In this document: positions 8,897-17,761 of the stretch, in pieces | How the letters are laid out: each line of letters opens with the position of its first letter | How positions within the stretch are numbered: the first letter of the stretch is position 1 | Assembly: GCF_002810445.1 (NCBI RefSeq) | Contig: NZ_NEXS01000011.1 | Location: 285,756 to 349,755, forward strand | Reading direction: 5' to 3' | Source: Advenella sp. S44 | GTDB lineage: Bacteria > Pseudomonadota > Gammaproteobacteria > Burkholderiales > Burkholderiaceae_B | Length of the DNA: 64,000 bases | Position numbers and translations under genes: made by a program | The notes under the pieces: generated by a model | What the model saw: the letters and a program-made list of their open reading frames with translations, nothing else | Database searches by the model: none | Told to the model about the DNA's origin: nothing

Positions 8897-9403
8897 TCAG
8901 CGCACAAATTGGTCGACATAGTCGGCGCCCAGACCAACGCTTTCATAATGCTTGCGGCACATGTCAAGCTTGGTAAATACATCTTCATAGCCAGTGTGGT
9001 TTCCTTCACTGTCCACGTAATACATAATGCCATTGACCTGGAACATAGTGATCATCTCCTCCACATCCTCGGGCACATACAAAGTATGCGTTTCACCAGG
9101 CGGCTCGAAAACATAACTGCCTTCGGTGGCCACCCAGTCATGCTCCAGATATCGCCAGGTGCCTTTGATCACGTAGCCGTGCACCGGTTGCGGATGACGG
9201 TGACAACTGAGTACACCGGACTTTCTGACGCGCAGCAGATTCATCCAGTAACCCTGCGACACGTTCAAACAGAGCGGTCGAAACCAGACATTCGGGGCCT
9301 GCGGCACCCAGATACGCTCATCTTCGGGAACGGCGTTGGGCACGACAATGTCTTTCAATGCCTCTTTAGGATTCGGATAACGGTAGGGAGTGGGTTCTGT
9401 CAT
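8897..9403 (-). CDS. Cupin dioxygenase similar to 2,4'-dihydroxyacetophenone dioxygenase
   Basis: A 168-residue single-domain cupin. The segment with HRHPQPVHGY, then WRYLEHDWVA and FEPPGETHTL, closely follows the pattern of 2,4'-dihydroxyacetophenone dioxygenase, an iron enzyme that cleaves the C-C bond of the hydroxyketone side chain. The histidines in HRH and ETH are the expected metal ligands. The ATG at 9403 has a good AAGGAA ribosome site, so the eight upstream codons are discarded. Together with two SDRs that could make the hydroxyketone and a Bug importer, it suggests breakdown of an aryl or aliphatic hydroxyketone; the exact substrate is not known. Confidence 0.75.
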   Translation of the reverse strand: MTEPTPYRYPNPKEALKDIVVPNAVPEDERIWVPQAPNVWFRPLCLNVSQGYWMNLLRVRKSGVLSCHRHPQPVHGYVIKGTWRYLEHDWVATEGSYVFEPPGETHTLYVPEDVEEMITMFQVNGIMYYVDSEGNHTGYEDVFTKLDMCRKHYESVGLGADYVDQFVR

Positions 9404-9468
9404 AACAATTCCTTGGACCCCGTTCAAATGGGGCGATATGTCAACTGTGAGTTCTGATTACAGGCTGC

Positions 9469-10437
9469 TTACTTGATATCCAGCTCTTTGAGGACCTTGC
9501 TGTACCCTTCGGTTTCACTTGCCATTTTCTTTGCAAATGTCTCGCCATCGGTGTACACATATCCCAGATTCTGCTGTTTAATCGACTGGATCAGCGCCGG
9601 GTCCTGTGCCACTTTCTCAAATGCCTCCTTGAGCACCGCAACTACTTCTGCAGGCATATTTTTGGGGCCGGCAACACCTCGCCAGGTACCGTAAGAGACA
9701 TCAATCCCTTTTTCTTTTGCTGTCGGTACGTCCTTGAACTCGGGCACACGCTCCTCGTTCATGACTACAAGCAGGCGCATTTTGCCGCTGCGAACGTATT
9801 CGGCCGCCTCGGCCGGACTGGTTGCCACCGCGTCTACCTGCTTGCCAAGCAACGCCAAGAGCGACGGTCCCGACCCCGGATAGGGAACGTGGGTGACTTT
9901 GGTTCCCGACTTGACCTCGAACGCACTGAGCGCAACGTCATAAACGGCACCCGTTCCCGGCGTGCCGACATTCATGCCATCCGGATTGCTTTTGGCAGCA
10001 GCCAAAAACTCTTCTACCGACTTGTAGGGCGACTCGCTATGCACGACCAGCGTTGTCGGGTCAGCATTGAGCTGGACCAGCGGCGTGAAATCCTTGTAGG
10101 AGCGATCAAAGAGGTTAAGCAGTGGCAATGTCACGAATTCGCCGGTCACCACAGCCAGTGTATGGCCATCCTGCTTCTGATTGAGTACATATTTCCATCC
10201 TACAGCGCCACCCGCACCGGCTTTGTTAAGCACAATCATGCCTTTGGGAAAATGCTTTTCCGCTGCCTTGGCAAAGCTGCGGGCGACTGCATCAGTGCCG
10301 CCGCCGGGCTGAAACGGAACCACAAGTGTGATCGGCTGGGTGGGATAGGCCTGTGCAGCACTGGCAAGAGAAGGCACTGTGGCCAGGGAGGCACAGGCAA
10401 TCAGCGAAGCAAGCAAGGCGCGACGGTGGTAAATCAT
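9469..10437 (-). CDS. Bug/TctC-family periplasmic solute-binding protein
   Basis: 322 residues from the ATG at 10437, with AGGAG upstream. It has a signal peptide (hydrophobic core about residues 6-23, cleavage near ASAA-QA) and the family start YPTQPITLVVPFQPGGGTDA. Bug proteins capture carboxylates and related compounds in the periplasm, classically for TctAB-type transporters, although most Bug genes are orphans. No TctA/TctB lies in this window. It is the first gene of the cupin-SDR-SDR-iclR operon, so it probably binds that operon's substrate. Confidence 0.9.
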   Translation of the reverse strand: MIYHRRALLASLIACASLATVPSLASAAQAYPTQPITLVVPFQPGGGTDAVARSFAKAAEKHFPKGMIVLNKAGAGGAVGWKYVLNQKQDGHTLAVVTGEFVTLPLLNLFDRSYKDFTPLVQLNADPTTLVVHSESPYKSVEEFLAAAKSNPDGMNVGTPGTGAVYDVALSAFEVKSGTKVTHVPYPGSGPSLLALLGKQVDAVATSPAEAAEYVRSGKMRLLVVMNEERVPEFKDVPTAKEKGIDVSYGTWRGVAGPKNMPAEVVAVLKEAFEKVAQDPALIQSIKQQNLGYVYTDGETFAKKMASETEGYSKVLKELDIK

Positions 10438-10601
10438 GACGGATTTGTCTCCTGGGTATATACAGCGGGGGTTCAATAAAAATTTGATAAGGATTCGAAC
10501 GGGGTTCAATAAATTCGATGTGGGAGCAATAAGACAGGAAAGCGGCTCGCGCACGGTCTACGGTACAAAGCAGGCGCCCGTTGCCTCGTTCACAACCCCA
10601 T

Positions 10602-10648
10602 AAATCCATAATATGGATTTATTTCTATACTATGGATTTAGTGTATAG
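10602..10648. promoter_or_regulatory. Inverted-repeat cluster upstream of the Bug-cupin-SDR operon
   Basis: AAATCCATAATATGGATTT (10602-10620) is a near-perfect palindrome with one central mismatch. A third copy of ATGGATTT follows at 10632-10639, and CTATAC/GTATAG (10625-10630 and 10643-10648) flank it as an inverted repeat. The cluster lies about 165-210 bp upstream of the Bug start codon. It is a plausible operator/promoter for the IclR protein encoded at the operon end; the assignment is inference. Confidence 0.45.
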
Positions 10649-10763
10649 AGATTCCGCAGGCCAGCCAGCTAGGGGAAACCCTTGATGACGGTTGAAATAA
10701 TCACAAATGAATCAGAAAACGCCGTTTTTCGGCTACACGAGCCCTGCACTTTCCGCGGTGCAT

Positions 10764-10806
10764 AAAAAATCCGGCGGTATGTTCCAAAAATGAAACATAC
10801 CGCCGG
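10764..10806 (-). terminator. Rho-independent terminator of the TIR-RyR-fetAB transcript
   Basis: Perfect 13-bp arms CCGGCGGTATGTT (10771-10783) and its complement (10794-10806) with a short loop, followed on the minus strand by six T residues (10769-10764). It lies about 150 bp after the fetB stop codon and is the strongest terminator in this part of the window. Confidence 0.85.
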
Positions 10807-10852
10807 ACAATCGCTGGAGTAAGTTGCAAGACGTCGTGACGGGAAACAAGCA

Positions 10853-10948
10853 CCCCATATGAACTTGCTCTTCATATGGGGACTTGTCTTCGTACGCAAA
10901 CTTACTGTTCGGACGGGAACTCTGCCCTTCGTATGGGTAACTTGCCCC
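10853..10948. repeat. Degenerate tandem repeat array, block 1 (units of 17-21 bp)
   Basis: Read on the plus strand, successive units begin at 10854, 10871, 10889, 10908 and 10928 and have lengths 17, 18, 19, 20 and 21. Units share a start like TTCGTATGGG followed by AACTTG and a C-rich end. The first two units also form an inverted repeat with perfect 11-bp arms (10853-10863 and 10871-10881, CCCCATATGAA/TTCATATGGGG). Related arrays occur at 17925-18026 and 22936-22995. It lies between fetB and its terminator. Confidence 0.6.
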
Positions 10949-10953
10949 TGCGT

Positions 10954-11754
10954 TCAAGCGGTTTCGTGCAGCTTCCAATACAGAAAATTATGCTGTGGAC
11001 TGAACACGCGGCGATAAACCAGCAGGATAGCCAGTACACAGGCAATAGCCGACGAGGCGGTCAGCAGAAACATCAGTAGTATCTGGTAGCGGATAGCCTG
11101 TTCAGGATCCTGCCCCGCCAGGATCTGACCGGTCATCATGCCCGGCAGGCTGACCAGTCCGATAACCATCATACTGTTGATGGTGGGCATCATGCCTGCC
11201 CGCACCGCCGTCTGCGCCGCTTCGCGATAGGCTTCCCAGCCACTGGCACCAAGCGACAACATCATCTCGACATGATCGCGCCGCTGGGTCAGTTCGCTGG
11301 TGATGCGATCCAGCCCCAGGGAAACGCCAGTCAGGGTATTGCCCATGATCATGCCCAGCACCGGAATCACGTATTGAGGGGAATACCAAGGCTGTATCCG
11401 CATAATCAATACCAGCCCAATAGCCATGGTCAGCCACGACGGAATCCAGATTGCAAACAGTGCATCGAACTGCATGCCCCGGTAACGGATGCGACTGCGG
11501 TTTCTGGCAGCAAGCCCGGCAATAATCGTCATCACAGTCATGATCGACAGCACGATATACCATTTGTCGGCCGCAAACACCCATTTGAGAATCAGACCGA
11601 TGGCAAACAACTGCACCACCATCCGTACAGAGGCAATGAACAATTGCCTCTCCAGCTTTAGCCGCATGAACACTGAAATCAGCCCATTGGCCAGGATCAG
11701 CATTGCCGCCAGACCGATTTCGCCGATTGATATTTCCATGTATTCAAGGTTCAT
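10954..11754 (-). CDS. fetB: FetB-type iron/metal export permease (UPF0014)
   Basis: A 266-residue membrane protein with about six or seven hydrophobic segments. The sequence GMIMGNTLTGVSLGLDRI and the helix GLVSLPGMMTGQILAGQDP are characteristic of the FetB (YbbM) family. In Escherichia coli FetAB is an ABC exporter that lowers cytoplasmic iron and protects against oxidative stress. Its ATG overlaps the fetA stop by 4 bp, so the two subunits are translationally coupled. It is the last gene before the terminator at 10764-10806. Confidence 0.88.
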   Translation of the reverse strand: MNLEYMEISIGEIGLAAMLILANGLISVFMRLKLERQLFIASVRMVVQLFAIGLILKWVFAADKWYIVLSIMTVMTIIAGLAARNRSRIRYRGMQFDALFAIWIPSWLTMAIGLVLIMRIQPWYSPQYVIPVLGMIMGNTLTGVSLGLDRITSELTQRRDHVEMMLSLGASGWEAYREAAQTAVRAGMMPTINSMMVIGLVSLPGMMTGQILAGQDPEQAIRYQILLMFLLTASSAIACVLAILLVYRRVFSPQHNFLYWKLHETA

Positions 11755-12575
11755 TCAGCCATTCCCTCTGTTTCATCGGTCATGAGGTGCCCACTTTGCA
11801 TTTGCCATAAACGATTACCGACACGAGCCTTTTGCTGTTCGTCGTGGCTGATCCACAGTGTCGCTGTCTGCTGGTTGTTCATGTGCATCCAGTGATCGAT
11901 CAGCTTTTCCACCAGTTGCGCCGTAGACTCATCCAGCGCCGAGGTAGGTTCGTCCAGTAGCAAAAAATTTGGATCCAGCTGCAATACGCGCAACAGGCAA
12001 ACCAGTTGCTTTTCTCCACCAGACAGCGCGCCCGAATCCTTGTCTAGAAAAGAGGATGGACGGTCAATGGCCTGCAGAAACCGTGCAATTTTGTGCCTGT
12101 CGTATTTTTTATTCCGGTTCACAGCAAGTTTGAAAGGAAAAGTCAGATTGCCTTCGACACTGGTATGCAGCAACACCGGGCTTTGCCGGATATAGGCAAC
12201 CTGAGCGCGGTAGCGACAGGCGTCGGACGGTTGCACCGCCTTGCCGCGCAGAATCAGACCACCAGCATCGGGCTTGTCCAGCAAGGCCAGTGTTCGTACG
12301 AATACACTTTTTCCGGACCCGGAGGCGCCCGAGAGCACAATGCGGTCACCGCGCCTGACGGTGCAGGCTGCCGGATACAGCAATATATGGCCGTTTACAG
12401 GGTCCTTGCGAGTGAGATTTCTTGCCTGCAGCAATGCACTCGTCTTTATTTCTGAAATGTCAGTTACCACTACTATGCTTACCATCGTTGGCGACGGCAT
12501 CGCGAGACAACCGTCAAATAGCCACTGACGTTGCAGCAGCACTATCGGGCCACGGTGAAACTGGATGTGCGTCAT
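11751..12575 (-). CDS. fetA: FetA-type ABC transporter ATP-binding protein
   Basis: An ABC ATPase of the FetA (YbbL) type: Walker A GASGSGKS, signature LSGGEKQ, Walker [14 protein letters not shown] and switch His in WISHD. It powers the FetB permease encoded directly downstream. The start is uncertain: the frame opens at 12575, but ATGs at 12500 and 12485 give a length closer to the family, and none has a good ribosome site. The gene begins 59 bp after the RyR-protein gene on the same strand, so fetAB may be read through from the TIR-RyR promoter. Confidence 0.85.
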   Translation of the reverse strand: MTHIQFHRGPIVLLQRQWLFDGCLAMPSPTMVSIVVVTDISEIKTSALLQARNLTRKDPVNGHILLYPAACTVRRGDRIVLSGASGSGKSVFVRTLALLDKPDAGGLILRGKAVQPSDACRYRAQVAYIRQSPVLLHTSVEGNLTFPFKLAVNRNKKYDRHKIARFLQAIDRPSSFLDKDSGALSGGEKQLVCLLRVLQLDPNFLLLDEPTSALDESTAQLVEKLIDHWMHMNNQQTATLWISHDEQQKARVGNRLWQMQSGHLMTDETEGMAE

Positions 12576-12634
12576 TTACCGGGAACTGGCACAATATACA
12601 CCGAAAGCGCCGCCGGCGCGCGCTACGGGCGGGC

Positions 12635-14377
12635 TCAGACAGTCGGTTGGGCTCCATTGGGACGCGTAAGATATGCAAGACGCAATATCGCGTCTCGGTC
12701 CTTCTGTTTTTCAGCATCGGAAAGCATCGCCCAGTCCACCAGCGAAGGATGCAAACGCCGGCGATCATCGCGCTGGGCGCCATAGCGCCAGCCTGCCAGG
12801 TAACGTTGTGCCATCCAGCGTCTGTGCTCCACCTGCGCCAGCATCTGCACCTGATCGTCAGTCAATGACAAGGTTTCCTGCAGGCCAGCTCCACGCTCCT
12901 GCGTGACGGCCAGATTCCCGCACATAGCCAGCTTGTAAGCAATATGATCGGCCTGCGCACGATTCGCGTTCCTGGCCTCTTCGTTCAAGTGGTCCCACGA
13001 TTGCTTGTAGGCCTCGCTTTCGCTGACCGAGCCCTGCGGCGGTGCAAGTTGCTGCAGATAGTCTTCGTGAATGCTGCGAGCCGTGATATCCAGGCGTTCC
13101 TGGGTAATCAGCTCCACCTGGCACACCGATTCCAGGCTGCCAAAAAAGGTAAGGCGGTTCAGTTTTCTCTGCCGCGACCGCAGCAGTGCATTCAGGCCAT
13201 CATTGTGATAATTCAATGCGAATACGCGAAATGCAGCCGCCGGCGTCGCGTGCAATATTTCCAGCGACAGTTTCAGATTGGCCGAATCGTCGTCGAATGC
13301 GACAATCACGATGGGGATAAGACGGTCCGGTGGATCAATGACGAACTCATTCAGGATATGATCATAGGCGCCATCAAACGTCATATATTTTATGGACGAC
13401 ACCATTGCCGCACCAGGATACTCGGCAGCCAGTTGCCTGCCGGTCCGCTCGGCGTCGGCGCCATACACGATGATATCGGGCGAGGCCGGGTTGATCGTAT
13501 GCATTACCTGCAGCGCCTGTACCAGCAAGGCTTTGGCCGTGTCTCCGGTGCCAAAGATAATCAGCCGAAAGACAGTATCTGGGTCGCGCATAGGCTGGGC
13601 ATACTCATATGCAAGCCGCGAAAAAAACTGCCGCGCAATCATCTGATGATGATTGAAGAACCGCAGGTCAATTCCGTTTTTCTTTTCATCTTCAAAGTAG
13701 TCCGATTGCTGAAGCATGGCGCTGACTTTGGCGTTGCCTATATGCAGGAAACAACGCACCTGATACTTCTCCGGATGCTTTTGCGTGATCTGATGCAGCG
13801 CCCGTACCACGTTGATGGTGGTCTGCTCTTTGTTCAGAAAACAAATCATAAATCGCGCGCTGCGAATCCCAGCATCCTGCAGCACCGCGCGTTGCGTACC
13901 ATCGCCAAAATAAACCAGATGGCCGTCGCGCCGCAGCGCCCCCGCATTGCTGTGATCTTCATTCAGCTCAATAGCCACCCCCGTTGTATCGTGGGTGCGC
14001 TTCAGATCGCCCAGCAATGCCTGGCCCTTTTGGTTGATACCAATTACCAGTATCTGGTTGCGCTTGAACAGTAGTCGGAACTGGGTGTAGTACTCAACAA
14101 AGAGCTTTTGGGCGATCCGGTACATCCCGGCCAGCAACGCGAGCGTTACCACGATTTTGACTAATGTCAGTTGCCATGGCAGGTTTTCCGGCGGCAATGA
14201 CGACGATACGGGATCCGAGCCCATCAACGTTCGTAGTGTTCGATACAGTCTTTCGGGTAGATAAAGCCATTCATTGATCTGTGGGTAATGTTGCCCCAGC
14301 CCGCTCCAGGTCAGCACGATGACAGCGAGCCCGCCCAGCATGACCAGAATGCTTTTGGTGCGGCGAGATAGTTTCAT
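12635..14377 (-). CDS. Membrane Rossmann-fold (TrkA-N/RCK-like) protein with C-terminal RyR domain
   Basis: 580 residues. Two N-terminal membrane helices (about 8-27 and 69-88) are followed by a TrkA-N/RCK-like Rossmann fold (from residue 107, motif VIGINQKGQA). A second Rossmann-like unit follows (from 270, IIFGTGDTAKALL). The C-terminal region (about 510-566: HRRWMAQRYLAGW, RLHPSLVDWAMLSDAEKQKD) matches the RyR domain first seen in ryanodine receptors. RCK folds bind NAD or nucleotides and gate channels; prokaryotic RyR domains have been proposed to sense nucleotide signals. Its ATG directly abuts the TIR gene stop codon, with AGGAG upstream, so the two are one unit. Proposed role: membrane receptor/effector for a TIR-made nucleotide. 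Confidence 0.8.
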   Translation of the reverse strand: MKLSRRTKSILVMLGGLAVIVLTWSGLGQHYPQINEWLYLPERLYRTLRTLMGSDPVSSSLPPENLPWQLTLVKIVVTLALLAGMYRIAQKLFVEYYTQFRLLFKRNQILVIGINQKGQALLGDLKRTHDTTGVAIELNEDHSNAGALRRDGHLVYFGDGTQRAVLQDAGIRSARFMICFLNKEQTTINVVRALHQITQKHPEKYQVRCFLHIGNAKVSAMLQQSDYFEDEKKNGIDLRFFNHHQMIARQFFSRLAYEYAQPMRDPDTVFRLIIFGTGDTAKALLVQALQVMHTINPASPDIIVYGADAERTGRQLAAEYPGAAMVSSIKYMTFDGAYDHILNEFVIDPPDRLIPIVIVAFDDDSANLKLSLEILHATPAAAFRVFALNYHNDGLNALLRSRQRKLNRLTFFGSLESVCQVELITQERLDITARSIHEDYLQQLAPPQGSVSESEAYKQSWDHLNEEARNANRAQADHIAYKLAMCGNLAVTQERGAGLQETLSLTDDQVQMLAQVEHRRWMAQRYLAGWRYGAQRDDRRRLHPSLVDWAMLSDAEKQKDRDAILRLAYLTRPNGAQPTV

Positions 14378-17300
14378 TTATGGTTGCTCCTGCATGTTTT
14401 CTTGCATGTTTTTCTGCGCCTGTCCAAGCAGGGCCAGGGTTTTGTGCCTGACACTTTGATCCGTTACCCTGGACAGCTGCAGGCGGGTCATGCGTATCAG
14501 GCTGTTGGCGACAAAAGCAGTGTCTTTATTCCGACTGAAATATACGGCAAGCGCAGCCCGCGCTAACGGGTGAAAGCGCCAATAGTTATAGATCAAGCGC
14601 AATTGCTCTACATTGCGTATGGGAAGTTGTTTTTCAATATAAGCTGTCAGCGGCACCGAAGAGTCCGGTACCAGAGGACGAATGTACGGATCCTGAAAGA
14701 ACCATGATTCAGGGCGCTGCGCCACCGTCGGCGCATCGATCACTGCCGCTGCGTCATTGTCATACCGTTTGCTAAAGTAAACTTCACTTTGGTCGGCCAG
14801 CTCCTGCACCGGACCGAGCAAGGCATCGGGCACCGCCCAAACATTCAAGACTGCCTGATTGCTGCGCGCATCCAGCGTGAGGATATCTTTACCATTGGGC
14901 AATAGCACCACGTCGTTTATGCGGCTGATGGCAAATGGCATCACAACGGGCATTCCGGTTTTGGTGTCATACATGGCAATGCCCTTGTCATTGCGCATAT
15001 CCAGCGGATCCGATGCGAAAAGCACTTTGCCGTCCCGGGAAAATTCCAAATAGCCGCCCGCCGCATCATTTCTTATTTTTTGTCCGATGGCCTGCTTGCG
15101 CTCCAGGTTCCACAAGCGGATATATTTATTGTCTTCGGCCATGGCCAGCATATTGCCGTCCGGGCTCAATTGCGCCTTCGGCGTATCTCCTGAAGTCGGC
15201 AGCGTCAGACGGCTGACAAAATCTTTCAGATCATACAACTGGGCCTTGCCGTTGAAAAAAGCCAGCATGTATTTATTGTCTGGCGTGAAATAGGCGCCCT
15301 TGAGCTCTGTCTGCTCCCGGTGCAGCACCTGACCGTTGCCAACATGCTGCACTCGCCACTGGTTTGGCGCTTCCAGAACCAGAATGGTCGACAAGTCAGC
15401 AGACAGTTTATATTTCTCATTTTTACGCAGTCCAAAAGTCTGCAAGCGTTTCCCAGACTCTATTTCCCAGATGGCCATTTTATGGTCGTCCACCCGGGAG
15501 GACACTTTGCGGCCATCATGACTGAACGATATCACGCCTTTGACCGACAAGGGTTTGCCCAGCGGTTTGCCTGTTGTTGCACGATAAAATCGCAATGTAC
15601 TCACCCCCTGCTCGGGAACAGAAATGGCGTAGATATAGTCCTGTTCGCTGGCAACGCCAAATCGGTCAATCTGCTCCGGGTTGTGTATGAAGTTTGTGAG
15701 TTTGCCTGTGCCAGCCAGCGCGGCGTACTGCAGGTTATGGCTATTTTTTTTCAGAACCGCAACGCCTTTGCCATCTGGCATGGCGCGAAATGACAACAGA
15801 TCAGATCCCAGATTCAATTGCGAGCGTAATAATGGCGGTGCCAGATCGGTGACCAGAAAAAATATCCCCTCCTGATTTTCCACCCGTTGTGTGAGATCGG
15901 GCGACGCATTGGCCACCTCATCACGCAGCATGGCAGACAGGCTAACACCCGCGTCACCAGAGGCCACCGGCGCATTGCTGTTCATATCGTATACCGTGTA
16001 GTTACTCTGCCAGACCGCGACAAAAAACTCTCCGTCTTCGGGGAAGTAAACATCTTCGGCAATCGGCTGGACAGCCACTTTGGCAATCTGGCTATCGTCG
16101 CGCCGCAAGTCAATATGGTAAAGACCGTTGGTCGCACGAACAAACACATGGCGTGCATCCGGACTGAACCTTACCCAGATAATGCCGGCCGGCACCACAT
16201 AATCCCTTGCCTGCTGCAGTTTCCCATCAACATCCACGGGATACACGCGCACACGGTTGTCATTGTCCTCAGTTTCGTGAAAGGCAATGGCGTTGCCCTG
16301 GGGAGCGAACAGCACGCGTTGGGTATTGCCGCCCTCGCGTTGTCGCTCCGGCGCCTGATCGACGACGGTTTGCCCATCTTGCATATTGAACAGTATTGAC
16401 TTGATGTACTGCATCTTGCCGCCGACGACATGCCAGCCCTGGATGACCAGCCATCTGCCATCCGCAGCCGGCGCAAAAGAGACGATACGCAAATCGTCGG
16501 GCGCTTCAAAAACCGTCTCTTGCGGCTTGCCATCCTGCCATTTTGCGATGGTGTTGTCCGCCGTCATAAAGTACAGCGCGTTCTGGCCGTCAAATGCAAG
16601 CTTCGAAAAGGCGTTGGCCTTGGCATCAGTCAATATGGCATGCCGCTTTTGCGTGTATGCATCCCATATCTGCAGGCTGCGCTGCTCGTTCGACGTCGCA
16701 TTAAGCGCCGCAATCCAATGGCCGTCGGGGCTGAATACGGGGGTTGAATCAAGCCGGGGCATTGGCGTCATGCCGTTCTGGCGCATCAGCATCGATTGCA
16801 GGTATAGCGCGGTCCGTTCGTTACCGTAGCGTGCGGCGGCCGCCATATACGCGGCTCCTTCCCCCACTTCCCGTTGTTCAATCTTGTTCAGGCCAGACAG
16901 AAACAAGGAGCGTGACAGCATGGTTTGCGCAGCATTGCGCTCTGTCCAGGCATATATACCCAGCGCCATCGCCATGACAGCCAGCATCCCAATCACAACC
17001 GCAATCCGCTTGACCAGCTTCGTGCGCCGCCTGGCCTTGGCCAGTTGATAGGCCTGATCTCGCTGCGTCAAATCACCCAGTGGCACATCAAGCACACCGG
17101 CAATGATCTTTAGCTTGGCCAGGTCAAGCCGATCCTTGTAGGCCTGAACGCGACGCTCCACTTCCTTTCGGGAAAGCGTTTTATCACTCTGTAAAGATTG
17201 CCGATACGCTTCGGGCGTCGTAAAACCCTGTTCCGTTGTACCGGGCAGGCGAACATCTGCAGCAATGGGCTCCTGGCTCACACTGTGATCGATATTGCCC

Positions 17301-17761
17301 GATTCGTCCACGCGATAACGCAGCACCTCAGGAAAACATTGTTGTGCGGAAGACTCGGCGCCGTATTCCGGCTCGCCCGCAAGAATCAGCGCAATAATCC
17401 GATTGCCCTTGCCTGTTTGCTTGAACCGGCGCAATTCCTGGCTGACATAGACCGAACGAGCCGACTGCGGCGAGCTCAGATAAACAAGGTAGGAGGAGGC
17501 GTCCAGTGCGGCCGTCAGTGCCGAAGTTAAATTGGCGCTGGCCGACAATTCCTTCTCGTCCTGGAAGACAGGATAGATTTGTGCCGCAATCGGGTTGCCA
17601 GCACGATTGGGCCGGCCAACCAGCTCGGCAGGCACTTCATAGGTTTCAAGTTCGTGATGCAGCCAGTCTGCCCATTTGCGACCCTCCTGTCTGTTATCAG
17701 CGTGGCTGTAACTGATAAACGCCGCATAGGCCAGCCGGTTATCTGCCGTTTCTTCATTCAT
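14378..17761 (-). CDS. TIR domain - transmembrane - WD40-like beta-propeller protein
   Basis: 1127 residues. Residues 12-130 form a TIR domain: AAFISYSHAD, the BB-loop region VFQDEKELSAS, LVYLSSPQSARS, and YVSQELRRF. Glu109 in SQEL lines up with the catalytic glutamate of NAD-cleaving TIR domains such as SARM1. A charged linker (about 185-250) leads to one membrane helix (about 252-273). From about 335 to 1010 there are repeated propeller blades (FSPDGHWIAAL, LQIWD, LSPDGNMLAMA, IRLWNL), then a helical C-terminus. The layout suggests a sensor propeller controlling a NADase/cyclase TIR at the membrane. It is first in an operon with the RyR protein and fetAB. The start ATG 17761 has a weak ribosome site. 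Confidence 0.85.
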   Translation of the reverse strand: MNEETADNRLAYAAFISYSHADNRQEGRKWADWLHHELETYEVPAELVGRPNRAGNPIAAQIYPVFQDEKELSASANLTSALTAALDASSYLVYLSSPQSARSVYVSQELRRFKQTGKGNRIIALILAGEPEYGAESSAQQCFPEVLRYRVDESGNIDHSVSQEPIAADVRLPGTTEQGFTTPEAYRQSLQSDKTLSRKEVERRVQAYKDRLDLAKLKIIAGVLDVPLGDLTQRDQAYQLAKARRRTKLVKRIAVVIGMLAVMAMALGIYAWTERNAAQTMLSRSLFLSGLNKIEQREVGEGAAYMAAAARYGNERTALYLQSMLMRQNGMTPMPRLDSTPVFSPDGHWIAALNATSNEQRSLQIWDAYTQKRHAILTDAKANAFSKLAFDGQNALYFMTADNTIAKWQDGKPQETVFEAPDDLRIVSFAPAADGRWLVIQGWHVVGGKMQYIKSILFNMQDGQTVVDQAPERQREGGNTQRVLFAPQGNAIAFHETEDNDNRVRVYPVDVDGKLQQARDYVVPAGIIWVRFSPDARHVFVRATNGLYHIDLRRDDSQIAKVAVQPIAEDVYFPEDGEFFVAVWQSNYTVYDMNSNAPVASGDAGVSLSAMLRDEVANASPDLTQRVENQEGIFFLVTDLAPPLLRSQLNLGSDLLSFRAMPDGKGVAVLKKNSHNLQYAALAGTGKLTNFIHNPEQIDRFGVASEQDYIYAISVPEQGVSTLRFYRATTGKPLGKPLSVKGVISFSHDGRKVSSRVDDHKMAIWEIESGKRLQTFGLRKNEKYKLSADLSTILVLEAPNQWRVQHVGNGQVLHREQTELKGAYFTPDNKYMLAFFNGKAQLYDLKDFVSRLTLPTSGDTPKAQLSPDGNMLAMAEDNKYIRLWNLERKQAIGQKIRNDAAGGYLEFSRDGKVLFASDPLDMRNDKGIAMYDTKTGMPVVMPFAISRINDVVLLPNGKDILTLDARSNQAVLNVWAVPDALLGPVQELADQSEVYFSKRYDNDAAAVIDAPTVAQRPESWFFQDPYIRPLVPDSSVPLTAYIEKQLPIRNVEQLRLIYNYWRFHPLARAALAVYFSRNKDTAFVANSLIRMTRLQLSRVTDQSVRHKTLALLGQAQKNMQENMQEQP

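Noticed and set aside
10853..10948. Repeat array considered as a CRISPR array
   Set aside because: Units are degenerate, contiguous and 17-21 bp with no spacers; no cas genes in the window.
12944..14074. Long plus-strand open frame opposite the RyR-protein gene
   Set aside because: Antisense to a gene with strong domain evidence; no ribosome site or domain.
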